64,000 nucleotides of DNA from positions 7,688,001 to 7,752,000 of the forward strand of contig NC_062241.1 of assembly GCF_905475465.1 (NCBI RefSeq). The letters run 5' to 3'. This document shows positions 21,791-33,044 of this stretch, piece by piece. The notes beneath the pieces were generated by a model. The model did not search any database. It saw only the letters and a program-made list of their open reading frames with translations, and was not told the origin of the DNA. Source of the DNA: Pieris napi. Its lineage: Eukaryota > Arthropoda > Insecta > Lepidoptera > Pieridae. Positions within the stretch are counted from its first letter, which is position 1; every line of letters begins with the position of its first letter. Made by a program: the position numbers and the translations under genes.

Positions 21791-24117
21791 TATATGACAT
21801 ACAATATTAAGATATTTAACTAACTTTGTTGTAAACGTAAATAATATAACACAGACTACAATATATAGATTATATACAGATTTTAAACCCTTATTGTTTA
21901 ATATATTGACTTTTAAACCTCTTTATTGGGAAGATACGGTCCTGGCTTCTGAATCAGCCTAACACCGTAATTATTTTGAGTAAAATCGAATGAATGATCT
22001 CCGCGTTATGTGCCAGGTGTCTACCACTAAGCCACGTAGGTGAATACTTAATAATGTGTCCTTAATTTATACGAAAAATGGTTTTTGTTCGGCTAGTTTT
22101 AAAAGTTAAATCCTGACATGTTAATTGTGATTAATACTGATATACATATACGATGAGGCCATTACTTACTATTAATTTTATGGAAACTATTTCTCAAACA
22201 CCAAGCATAAAATATAGTCTGAAAGTGAAGGATGTGCGTCTATCTTCATTAAGATTGAGCCCATTTATAAGAAATAGGGAAATTGAAACGGTACTTTTCT
22301 TCATATCCGATGGAAATGATTATATTGTTTTTGTTACACGCTTATGTTTAATGCAAACGCTTTGTTGCGTTGTTTCTTTTTGTAATTGTATTTTTTTTAT
22401 CATCCGTGCACTTTAAATAAACGGTGCAGTACGTTAATGAAATATACCACAATTTATAACAATAACAACAAACCTATACCAACAGAGCTACCGGTTTAGA
22501 TATATACAACTACATGTATAGATTTTTCTCTTTTTGAAAATATTTTAAGGCATATAATTTAAAGGAAGGTATTGTCACCAAAAGCTGATTTATCATTGAC
22601 ATTAATGTTTATTGCTAAGTCATTGAAGATGTAAAGATAGCTTCCTTCGTAAATTTATGTCTTTTAATTCTAAGGTATTATATTCCGTGAGAGACGCCAT
22701 TAAAGTATAATGACGTTTTCATTATTACAATGGAAAACATTAATGTAAAAATACATTAATTTTATATTAATGTAAAATTGATTTCTAATATAAAACAGTT
22801 AAAATAGTATTTGTTGCAAGAATGTTCCCGAACATTTAATCCGTCTTTTGTTTTCCGATACTACGGACGAATCGTATCGTTTTCTTTTTCTTTAACAACT
22901 CGGCAGGCAGATTTGCCTAATTTAAAAGACAAAAGTAAAGCGTTTCGAATAAAATAAATTCATATATTTCAGTGTAATTAAGATAATTTCGATGAAAACG
23001 TAAGTGCTGCTTTTAGATCTAAATGAGATGATACAAGGTAATTTTAACGCTTTCTAATCTCAGATGATTCTATTCACGGATGCTGCTCGAATCATTGCGA
23101 TTTCGATCTTCAATTATAATGCTCGGCTCGCCCTCGTGCATCATATTTGTTGCTATTTAGATTTTAATCCTATTAGTATGTTCTAGAATTTCAAATGCAA
23201 GTTTTCCGAAATCAAAAAAATGTAGGCAAATGTAATATGTGTATAACTTATAGATGTTACCATAGACTAGATATATGTATAACAGGCTGGTATGGTCCCA
23301 CGTACCCATTATGTCTTCGCTGGGGACCGCTGTATGCGTACATAGTAAATGCTATACTTACCTAATACAGTACCTAAATACAATTAATATACAACCCCAG
23401 GTATTAAAAAAGGTAGCAACATCATTAAGTGTAGAACCTTTGCAGTATTAATAAAGATATTATTTTTAAATACTTCCGCGAAATGAGCGTGTATCAAGCC
23501 CATCGACCTGTTTAAATACAATTTATGAATAAGCAACTTTATCAATCTTTGTACACCTTACAGCATCCATTTATTCCTGAGGTTGTTTATTGTGCTCAAG
23601 ATAGCATCCATTCCGTTTACATGTACGGAATTAGAAAGGGATGTAGATAGTAAATTAATGTGTATAATATTGGTGGTAGAATAAGTTCGCAAACGGTTCG
23701 GCTCGCGGGCAAGTCGGTGTTTGCATTAATCAGTGATCAATGACTCTGTTAGAGACAATTATCATACCTTATTAGCTATTCCAGGAAATCAAGCATTGAT
23801 TTATAATTTCCATCAGCAGTTATCAGAAATCATAGGGAGTATCGAGAAAGCAAAGGCGGAAAGAGAACCGTCGTGGGGTTTGATCAGTGCAAAATTGACT
23901 TTTTTGTTATGGTTCAACAGAAATCATCTTTTTACTGAAAAAAAAAAATAAAAGTACATATAATTATTGTGAATAAATAAAAATAATGGTTATTAAATGA
24001 TCATTATATTAGTACGCATAACAGCTACGCCGGTTCTCTTTCCGCACCGACTCCTTAATGCTAATTTAATTTGTTTGCTATATATGAAGTATAACACCAT
24101 AGAACAACTAAACAACT
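21791..24117. other. AT-rich stretch, nothing recognised
   Basis: The frames at 22153-22416 and 23733-23951 lack splice context and known motifs. A tRNA-like A box (TGGCTTAGTGG, minus strand near 22030) has no B box after it. Confidence 0.4.
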
Positions 24118-24298
24118 TAGTCTATTGAAATGTTACATTAGCTGAACATTTGTTAGAGGACGCAATTTTATTTATGGAACATGGAGGGGGGGGGGTCAAT
24201 ACAAGCTTAAACCCAAGTTTGTGGGGTTAGCGCCCCCGGCCGCCATCTTGGAAAAAGGGGTAAAAAGTAATCAGCCCATGTAACATTTCAATGGACTA
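24118..24298. mobile_element. Small TIR element (MITE)
   Basis: TAGTCTATTGAAATGTTACA at the left and its near reverse complement at the right (25 of 28 bases), with TA at each edge. The interior includes a ten-G run and GCGCCCCCGGCCGCCATCTT. It has no coding capacity. Confidence 0.65.
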
Positions 24299-25166
24299 TA
24301 AATAGAATCTGACAAGCATGTGAGATTGAAATGTGGGTATTTGTTTTTTATTATAATTTTTTTCCTGAATATAGTACCAATGTTTTAATAGACGGATTAC
24401 TAACAGTTTCCTACAAATATAAATACAAAATTGTTTTCAATGACAATATATTTTTATATTTGATTCTACTGAAAATCCACTTTAAGACCCACTAATAATT
24501 TTATTTTATTAATAAATAAAAATGTGAGAGTAAAAGATATTTAAGTTTTAATTTAATAATGCACTAATGCGGTCTACTATCTATTGTAAACTGAAGGTTT
24601 CACGGGATAAGAGATAGAAAGATATAGGTTTCTTGTTAAGCTGCTCTCGATAAGTTAAGTCAGATATTAATTGAGTTGGAGTCACGAATTGCTGATTACT
24701 AATTACAATCTTGCTACACTCTACTTTATCTCAATTACAATTATGTCACGAAATAATTGCTTGCTTAATGAAGAGTCAAAATATTTGTGATCAATAAATA
24801 ACGATTGGTTTCATTAATTTTAATCGCTTTCTTGATCAGTTGTAAACTCCTTTTATAAGTAACTTTGGTATATATTTACGCTTTTGTACTTATTTACTGA
24901 CTTATGTGGGTTTTAATTATATCTATTTATGTAATCGTATGAAAATTTTGGAGTCACTCCTATTTTCTGTATCCCTATCTTAAACAGTTTCTAACCTTAG
25001 GGCATCTAATATTGTACGGTATAGGTTGAAATGTTTAGGTTCTGTATTATCCACAGATCTCAGTATAAATTTAAAATAAATTCACGATACGTCAGTAATT
25101 GCTCTTTAAATACATGTATATTTAATTAGTTTAAATTTATTATATTTAAATTCATTTATATGTATA

Positions 25167-25503
25167 TATAGTTGATGACCCGGTGAACTTCGTATGACAT
25201 AAATATCACACAAAACTTAATACAATTTTAGAACAGACCAAAGAGATGGAGCCCTCATACTACAGATATGAAACACAAATTTTTGAAAGCATCTATAAAT
25301 AAATATATGACAACCAAGTGAGAATTATTTAAGTCTAAAAAGACAAAAGAAAAAAGTTTCTATACTTATTATTTATGTTTCTCACTGTTTAAACCTTCCC
25401 TGAACTTCCACAAATATTTCAATATTATAATTAGCTAAATCCGTCCAACCATTCTCGAGTTTAAGCGAGACTAACGAACAGCAATTCATTTTTATATACT
25501 GGA
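25167..25503 (-). mobile_element. Degenerate Helitron
   Basis: Minus-strand 5' end TCCAGTATATAAAAATGAAT, then GTTAGTCTCGCTTAAACTCG, AGAATGGTTGGACGGATTTA and a CAGGGAAGGTTTAAAC-type segment. The 3' end has ATAG in place of CTAG on the plus strand, so that boundary is approximate. Confidence 0.6.
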
Positions 25504-25846
25504 TTTAATTTAGTTGCAAGTGGTATTCCTAAAAAGTTTTTAAATTTGTTAAGCTTTGAGATACTTTTTAAAATACGTGTCATATTATTCTAACTATAAA
25601 TATATAGAAAATAGATAAATAAGTCTTAGCAGCGCAGAAACGTTTCTAAGGTTGCAATTAATTTTAATTACTAATGAAGTTAATTAAAGCAATAAAAGCA
25701 CTAACATCAGAAAGTGGTTATAGAACGGAGATGAAATTGTGATGAAACATTCCAAGTGAAATAATTGACTTATCGACAATTATGAAGGTAACTTAACGTG
25801 TTAATAGTTCGGTCGATAGATTTAAATCACTGTTTGTTTTTATGAG

Positions 25847-26042
25847 CGCTTCCTAAAACACTTCGTGTCGCGCTCCACCACTATATGGAGCCAGCTGCAC
25901 GATGAGGTATTTCCTAACCAATAGGACTTAGGAAAGAAAAGAGCGTACCGATTCTTAAAAGATAACGCACTTGCGTGTCGACGGTGTCACTTAACTTAAT
26001 CAAGTGAGCCTCCTACGCATTTGACCCTGTTCCATAACAACA
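25847..26042 (+). mobile_element. Non-LTR retrotransposon 3'-end remnant
   Basis: CGCTCCACCACTATATGGAG, CCAGCTGC and GACTTAGG match the coding end of the copy at 42505-42812. TGTCACTTAACTTAATCAAG and TGAGCCTCCTACGCATTTGA match its 3' tail. It is frameshifted and shortened. Confidence 0.7.
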
Positions 26043-27114
26043 AAAAATGATTTAAGGACAAAGAAGACACAAGAACCACCCTAGGGTAGGGTTGCTTACC
26101 CTGGCTTATATAAAACAAATATATAACTATTTTTGGCTATCTTACTTTATATGGAATTTATAAGGAAACTATATAATATATTTGCGCATTTTTTTATAAT
26201 TATTCGCATTAAATTAAAGTATTAAAAACTATGGGACTTCAAACAACAGTATTAATTAAATTTAAAAAAACAGTCATAATTTCGCTAAATCGAAAAGTAG
26301 TTCAAATGCATTAAACTTATTTAGAAGTATAAGTTTACAGCTTCTTTGTCTTTGTCCATCTTTGAAGTGCGGTACTTGATGATTATATACCTCCGTAATT
26401 TGATGAGAGTAAATCAAAAGCTTGTTTTAATCCAAAGATTTAACTAAGAATTTCCTAAGAATTATGACAAACTCTTTCAAATTATTACGATAGCTTTCTA
26501 GGCAAGTATTTTTTTAGCATCCAAAACAGTATATAAAATATTCTAAATTTCATGATGCGCGAAAGCGTAAACTTACACTTTTAATATATAATAATAATTG
26601 TCGAAAGTCATTTAAATGTAGAACAGAGATTAAATTCGACGTAATTTTCAAAGAAAGTCATAATTATCTTTTCACTTGGTAATAAAATAATTGGTATTAT
26701 CTACAATGGTATGAGTGCTATTAGACGGCACAGAAACATTTTAAAATAGCGGCAATTTTGTCAGTGGGTCACTATAACGCTTATTATTTACCGTTTATGA
26801 AAAGTGACTTTCATAAAAATGAGTTTTAATATGTCGTTTAAATTCATGACAATAGAGCACCTCGATTATAGTTTGACGACGCCAATTTGGTTGTTACTCT
26901 TGAATGTAAATACTGCAATTCGGACCGTTAGATTATACTCATTATATCACTGCGAAGGCGGACTGCATTCTCCTTTTTTACTAGGGCCGTTTCATAACAT
27001 AAATCTACCATATTCCGACAACGAATTATATAATATTTTGGCCATACAATGCGTAAAGGGGATTAGAAGTTGGAGAAACCGATCGTGGTTAATAACACAG
27101 AATGCAAATAATCA
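26043..27114. other. AT-rich stretch, mostly unassigned
   Basis: No exon was identified. The 115-residue frame at 26804-27151 runs out of frame into the LINE remnant at 27115 and is a chance opening. Confidence 0.4.
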
Positions 27115-27253
27115 CGCAGCCATTCACCAACTAGATGGACTGATCAAGTGAAAGACTCATCGTCCTCAAAACTATACACTGTAATAAGAGAGGCAGAAAA
27201 CGGTGGAAGCAGATTGTCTGCTCCAGGTGTTTCCTTGCTGACCATGACGCTCA
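27115..27253 (+). pseudogene. Reverse transcriptase C-terminus, split by foldback copy 2
   Basis: From 27115 the frame reads RSHSPTRWTDQVKDSSSSKL then YTVIREAEN. After a one-base shift it continues RKRWKQIVCSRCFLADHDA. The RWTDQxK ... REAExRxxWKxIV pattern is the C-terminal end of an RTE-like LINE reverse transcriptase. The 2.3-kb foldback element interrupts it at 27254-27255 (TA). The sequence resumes after 29581 with TCAGACTTGAGCTACCGACT. The frameshift shows it was already decaying or has decayed since. Confidence 0.65.
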
Positions 27254-27255
27254 TA

Positions 27256-29579
27256 GACCACAAGCCCATGAACAAAAAATACCTGTGAAATGACCCAACC
27301 TGAATTACGCTTAGAAGGCTGTTACTATATCTGAAAATAGCTCTGAGCACTATGCCGTCATTTCTGAGCGGTACATGTGAGTACGTGAGTGAATGGACTT
27401 TCTCAGGTACAATGGGGGAATTTCGACTAATTATTAATGTACGGCTTTGTTATAAGTGTATAGATGATTAAAAATAAATGTCGAAAAACCTAGTGCCGTA
27501 CAAAAGTGATGGTGCCGGAAGTCGGTGCAAATGTTTAATTCGACGACAGTTGCAGAAGCAATATAGGTCATTTATTACTGTACGGCATTTGTGTGATTCC
27601 TTTTGGACACATATACAGATACTTTACCCGTAAACGCCGTACATATTTCCAGCGGAGCGGTCGAAAGCCAAGGGTCGGAACCCTACCCCTACACCCATAT
27701 ACCCTAAGGTCATTGTAAAATGTACGGCAACATGTTCAAAATATTATTTAACACGGACAATAATGTTTTATAATTATGCCGTCCAAATATTATAGTTAAT
27801 ATTTGTGTAATTAAATATTTATCGAAATTTCAGGATTTACCAAGTTCTTACTGTTGTAAGATCAGAGAATAATGTACGGCAACTTGTTTTTTTACATAAT
27901 GTTACTAAATATTACTGTTGTACATTATAGCCGTTCATTATAAATGGTAACAAATAAAAATATTATGATAAAACATATATGAAATTTCCGAAATTTAGAT
28001 GACTTTTCAAATGCTCCTAGAGTAATATGGGGAGTAATATTTTCAATGATTATTGTTATTTTATATGTAACAAATATAAATAAACAAAAAAAACCAGATG
28101 CCGTACATTTTACTCCAGATTATTCTTTACAGCTGATAAAAACTTCGACGACGTTTGAGGTGTCCCTTAAGGTCATTAATAACTGTACATATCTGAGTAT
28201 ACTACCATAAGGCTGTAAAGTATATTTACAGCCTTATCGTACCAGCAGAGAGAGGTAAAGGAAACATATTTTTAACAAAAATAAAAATATAATACAGGGC
28301 GTCCCAAAGTTATGAGACATGAAGGGAAAGTACCTTAAATATCGCACATAGGGTATTTTACTAAAAGAAGACTTTATGTTATTTTTAAAAGTTAGTAATT
28401 CTGCATTCAAAGATTTTTTAAAAACTACTTGCCTCGTCTGGAAATCGAACCGGCTTAAATTAAAAAAAAAAAACACCCCTACTTTTATGATGCCAATCGA
28501 AAGAATGGCCAAAACCTAATAACTTTTCTAAAGGAACAGACTCGTAGGGGATTTTTTTAGGCCGAATACGATAGATAATGTTTTTAATTTGATTAAAAAG
28601 ATATATTCACGCTGTTCCTTTCTTTTAAAATACTATGTTACTTAAGAAGAGTTATTAGTTTTTGGCCATTCTTTCGATTGGCATCATAAAAGTAGGGGTG
28701 TTTTTTTTTACATTTAAGTCGGTTCGATTCCCAGACGAGGCAAGTAATTTTTAAAAATCTTTGAATGCAGAATTAATAACTTTTAAAAATAACATAAAGT
28801 CTTCTTTTAGTAAAATACCCTATCTACGATATTTAAGGTACTTTCCTTTCATTTCCCATAACTTTGGGACGCCCTGTATTGGTAGGCGGTGGTAGCGGAC
28901 TATCGAAAGTGTACGGCATTTATATTTTATTGAAGATTGTCTAAAGTATTAATAATCTGTGTTATTGCCGTACAGATAAAAGTCACCGGAAAATGACTCT
29001 TTTCTGAGGAAAGTAATTTACCCCATACACCTATGTGTTCCACAAAAAATGTACGGCATGCTGGAAAATGTTATCTATTTGTGAAGTACTCTCAAGATCA
29101 TTTAATTTTATGTTGTTTCATATCATCATCACCTATATGCTAATCAGACATATGTTGCGACCCTTGGCTTTCGACCGCTCCGCTGGGAATATGTACGGCG
29201 TTTACGGGTAAAGTATCTGTCTATGTGTCCAAAAGGAATCACACAAATGCCGTACAGTAATAAATGACCTATATTGCTTCTGCAACTGTCGTCGAATTAA
29301 ACATTTGCACCGACTTCCGGCACCATCACTTTTGTACGGCACTAGGTTTTTCGACATTTATTTTTAATCATCTATACACTTATAACAAAGCCGTACATTA
29401 ATAATTAGTCGAAATTCCCCCATTGTACCTGAGAAAGTCCATTCACTCACGTACTCACATGTACCGCTCAGAAATGACGGCATAGTGCTCAGAGCTATTT
29501 TCAGGTATAGTAACAGCCTTCTAAGCGTAATTCAGGTTGGGTCATTTCACAGGTATTTTTTGTTCATGGGCTTGTGGTC
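27256..29579. mobile_element. 2.3-kb foldback DNA transposon, copy 2
   Basis: Near-identical to 7741-10025, in the same orientation, with TA at 27254-27255 and 29580-29581. Inverted repeats are about 27256-27677 and 29158-29579. It carries 14 exact GCCGTACA motifs, because the site that is 7-of-8 in copy 1 is intact here. It contains the same nested MITE (28295-28876). The main size difference is a 37-nt segment at 28544-28580 absent from copy 1. The low divergence suggests recent movement. Confidence 0.85.
28295..28876. mobile_element. Nested foldback MITE inside copy 2
   Basis: Same element as 8781-9322, with TA at 28293-28294 and 28877-28878. It sits at the identical place in the outer element, so it was present before the two outer copies separated. 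Its loop holds the extra 37 nt (28544-28580). Confidence 0.8.
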
Positions 29580-29780
29580 TATCAGACTTGAGCTACCGAC
29601 TGAAGAGAGAGAGAGAGAGAGAGTTTCCCAATATCTTTCAAATTATCAGTAAAAAATATTTAAAGATATTACCAACCGCTGTCTTCGCCGTATTCTGGTT
29701 GTCAGGGGTCATTGGACATTAGGTCAAGTAAACAATCGATTCTGACGACTTTTCCTACAGATTTTAAAGCTAAAAGACTA

Positions 29781-30524
29781 ATGGCGCGTCTAAACGGGCC
29801 ATGTTTTGCTGCAATTGATGGCTGCAACACTGTGGCTGGCAACATTGCAAACAATAGCAGCCACACTATGCTATATTGCAGTAATGTCCCGGCCATATAG
29901 CCAAACATGTTTTGTATAGCCACATATGGCCGATATTGCCCCGACGGGTGGCCGGATGATCGCTAGGCTATCGAATTCAACTGCAATATTGCACAGCCAG
30001 TTCTATTGTTGTTTCAGTCACTCTCTTTGTTATGGCACAGTGTATCCTTTTCTACGCGACATGACGTTTGCTATGAGTGAAGTGTGCCTGTTGCTATATT
30101 CTGTGTTTTGCAATCAGCTGTATTTGACGTTAAATACTACGTAAAAATTACTGCTTTTGACATTCTAGTTCTTGAATAATTTATTATCAAGACTTATTTC
30201 TAGACTCAAATTGTCTACAGTTTCACGCCTATTTAAGTAAGGTCGAAGTCGAATCCACAATCTCTTCTTTTTCTGTTTCTTTTTTAAAACAATATAAGCT
30301 GCTGGGACAAGTGTGATTTCGTCAGCCATTGTTGCCGGTTTGTGTAGCCCGTTTAGGAGTCTGCATCATGGGCCATACTATTGCAGACATATTGCAACAC
30401 ATTGCCCAGCCATAGATTGTTCGGCCATCAGCTGCATTAAAATATTTTTCTAATGGCCGGACAATTAGTTGCCAACAGTGCAGCCATCAATTGCAGCAAA
30501 ACATGGCCCGTTTAGACGCGCCAT
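29781..30524. mobile_element. 744-bp inverted-repeat element rich in TGCA motifs
   Basis: ATGGCGCGTCTAAACGGGCC, then ATGTTTTGCTGCAATTGATG and GCTGC, at the left match the reverse complement of the right end over about 60 bp. The interior repeats short words such as TTGCA, TGCAATA, GGCCAT and GGCCGG on both strands. Target duplication is not clear. The interior frame at 29926-30144 shows no protein motif. A short AG run (29604-29623) lies just outside. Confidence 0.7.
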
Positions 30525-31677
30525 AAAACATCTGACAAAATACAGCTTAAGAAAATTGTATCATGTCTTGCCATTATTTCATTCCAACTTCAGTAAGTAT
30601 CGAAAATATGATATCCGTAAGATATTGATAAAATATTTTATATAAAAACAAATGATAAAAGTCGTCATTTGTTATTGTTTTATACTAACCCATATCACTA
30701 TAGCTAGCTTACTATTTAAATACACTTGTTTATGATAAAACGCAATCAGAGTATAACGTATCCGAACAATAATTGGGCATTCGTCCTAAACAGCGATTTG
30801 TATTTAACTTTCTTTTTGCGCCAGGGCTGACGTTTAATAGAGTGTAAAGTTGGCGGGAAAGAAGCTATGACTGGAAAGCGCAGCCAATTGTCCAGAGACT
30901 AAAACGCTAACGATTGTCTATGCTTTGTGTTTCGGTGTTTACTGTTTTGGCTACAGTCTAGTGCTTTATGACTTAGAAATTCTTCACCGCAAATTTCTAC
31001 ATTATTTAATGTTTTGCGTACTATCTAATTGTACAAACAAGTGGTTTATTTAGTGGTTTTGAATTGTATAGCTGTAAATCAAGTAAAATTTATGAATAAA
31101 CTATAAAAATAGTAAGGGTAAAATTTTAGTTGTGTTAAACATGGACATCGAGACCGGAGTAAAATGAGACATGTTATTCCAAAGAGTTTTTCATTGTTAC
31201 GATTTCAATCATTAAGAAGGATTTTTTGAATTCCCTTACAATAATCCAAGCTTTTAAAATAGCAACAATTTTTAGTCATCTAAAATAGCAGCTGTATAAA
31301 AAGTGCACAAACTATGATTTCGCCGAGTCATTTAAATGGACAGAAAGCGGAATCAATTCATGCAGTCACCGTTCACTGAGATTTATTTGCGTCTGGATCT
31401 GATGAGTGATGACAGACGATGATTTTGCTAACATTTTCTAAAATATGTAGTATTGAATAATAGTTTGGTATTCCTAAAAGAGACAAAAGATAAATTCATG
31501 ATTGCGTAATATTTAAAAATTAATGATTTAATTTTACTGCTGAAATTTCCTTTGGGTAGAAATCGAGTTTTTTTTATCACATGTAAAAAAATACACTTGA
31601 CATAAATATCTACTTTTCATCGTTATCGTTAAAACTTTGAGGCGGACTTTTATTGTTTCGACAATAATATAAAATAA
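30525..31677. other. AT-rich stretch, nothing recognised
   Basis: A modestly GC-richer segment around 30815-30900 (TTGCGCCAGGGCTGACG, AAAGTTGGCGGGAAAG) has no exon structure I can support. Confidence 0.4.
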
Positions 31678-31938
31678 CTAGCTGATCCGGCAAACGTCGT
31701 TTTGCCATGTATCATTTATAATAAAAAATAGGGGAAAAAATAAAAAAGAAATAATTTATCTAAAAATTAAAAAAAAAAATAGTGGTGGACTACCCTTAAC
31801 ATTTAGGGGGATGAAAAATAGATGTTGTCCGATTCTCAGACATACCCAATATGCACACAAAATTTCATGAGGATCGGTCAAGCCGTTTCGGAGGAGTTTA
31901 ACTACAAACACCGCGACACGAGAATTTTATATATTAGA
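31678..31938 (-). mobile_element. Non-autonomous Helitron
   Basis: A|CTAGCTGATCCGGCAAACG at the plus-strand left and TATATATTAGA|T at the right. GATCGGTCAAGCCGTTTCGG lies near the 5' end. It is closely related to 61071-61393 (shared CGTCGTTTTGCCATGTAT and ACATTTAGGGGGATGAAAAA). Confidence 0.85.
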
Positions 31939-32247
31939 TTATCTAGTTTTGTTTATTGTGAACAAATAAAATACAGTCTTGCAACAGCAATAAATAAATG
32001 AATAACGTCTCTAATTGGAAATTTAATATGCAGTATTTTGATACAAAATTGCGTGCATTTTGTCCATTTGTTACACGGTTTATCTCACTTGATAAAATAA
32101 GCATAGTTGGGTATAAATCTCTATCCCTCACAGGTATAGAAACTTGTTATTTTGTAGGATTATATGTGGACAGTCATTGAATATATTATTCCTGGGTCAA
32201 TGAGCTAACTTATAAAAGAAATGTATAAAGGCTATGATATCCTTATT

Positions 32248-33044
32248 TGTAAATATAAAATATATCAAACTATGGTAATTCATCAATGTAAATTGAGTTC
32301 TGTTTATCAATGTCTTGTGTACGATTTTTGTATTATCTTTTCTATGTGTAGAAATAATAAATCAGTTTCCTGTCCTCTTTAGGTCTCGGTCTCAGATTTC
32401 TGAATCTGTTTCATGATAATTTTTTATAAGTAGATAAGTAGGTGATCAGCCTCCTGTGCCTGACACACGCCGTCGACTTTTAGGATCTAAGACATGTCGG
32501 TTTCCTCACGATGTTTTCCTTCACCGTTTGAGCAAATGTTAAATGCGCACATAGAAAGAAATTCCATTGGTGCACAGCCGGGGATCGAACCTACGACCTC
32601 AGATATGAGAGTCGCACGCTGATGCCACTAGGCCAACACTCTCCTTAATATATTCCTAATATTATATCATTTATATATTATACGTGTAGAATTGTATCTA
32701 ATAGAAATCTGACTTGAGTAATTCTTGTGTTTCCTTTTCTTTTGTATTGCATCGCTATTCGCTATTCACGAATCTGTAAGATTTGCTATTTAGTGTTGAG
32801 TTTGTTATTAATATTTTTTTGTATTACTTTAGATTAAGGTATTATATATATTTTATATAACATTTGGTTCTGCACTTCTTGCACTTATCATTTTTATTTT
32901 TTTATTTTTTCTCTTACTAGGGTTGCCTGGAAGAGATCGCTTATTGGCGATAAGGCCGCCCGTTGCCCGTTTTAAATTTTTATTTATTGTGTTATTTGTG
33001 TTTTTTTTTATTTTTATTGCAACGAAGTGTGAATAAATAAAAAT
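32248..33044 (+). mobile_element. Retrotransposon 3' region, copy A
   Basis: Matches, in inverted orientation, 36815-37263: GTTGCCTGGAAGAGATCGCT, GATAAGGCCG, then TTGCAACGAAGTGTGAATAA and AATAAAAAT. The conserved end with an A-rich tail is the kind of 3' untranslated end seen in lepidopteran non-LTR elements. This copy is interrupted by a SINE (32354-32680). Confidence 0.65.
32354..32680 (-). mobile_element. tRNA-derived SINE, minus strand
   Basis: The minus strand reads GAGTGTTGGCCTAGTGGC, then GAGGTCGTAGGTTCGATCCC, CGGCTGTGCACCAATGG, GTGAGGAAACCGACATGTCT, and a body shared with 63597-63893. It is flanked by TATGTGTAGAA (32343-32353) and TACGTGTAGAA (32681-32691). The uninterrupted copy B has this word only once, so the flanks are a target duplication of about 11 bp. 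Confidence 0.85.

Noticed and set aside
22000..22045. tRNA-like A box (TGGCTTAGTGG) on the minus strand
   Set aside because: No B box or cloverleaf follows, so neither a tRNA nor a SINE head can be supported.
26804..27151. 115-residue plus-strand frame
   Set aside because: Its last part overlaps the LINE remnant in a different frame, its composition is that of AT-rich noncoding DNA, and no motif or splice site is present.
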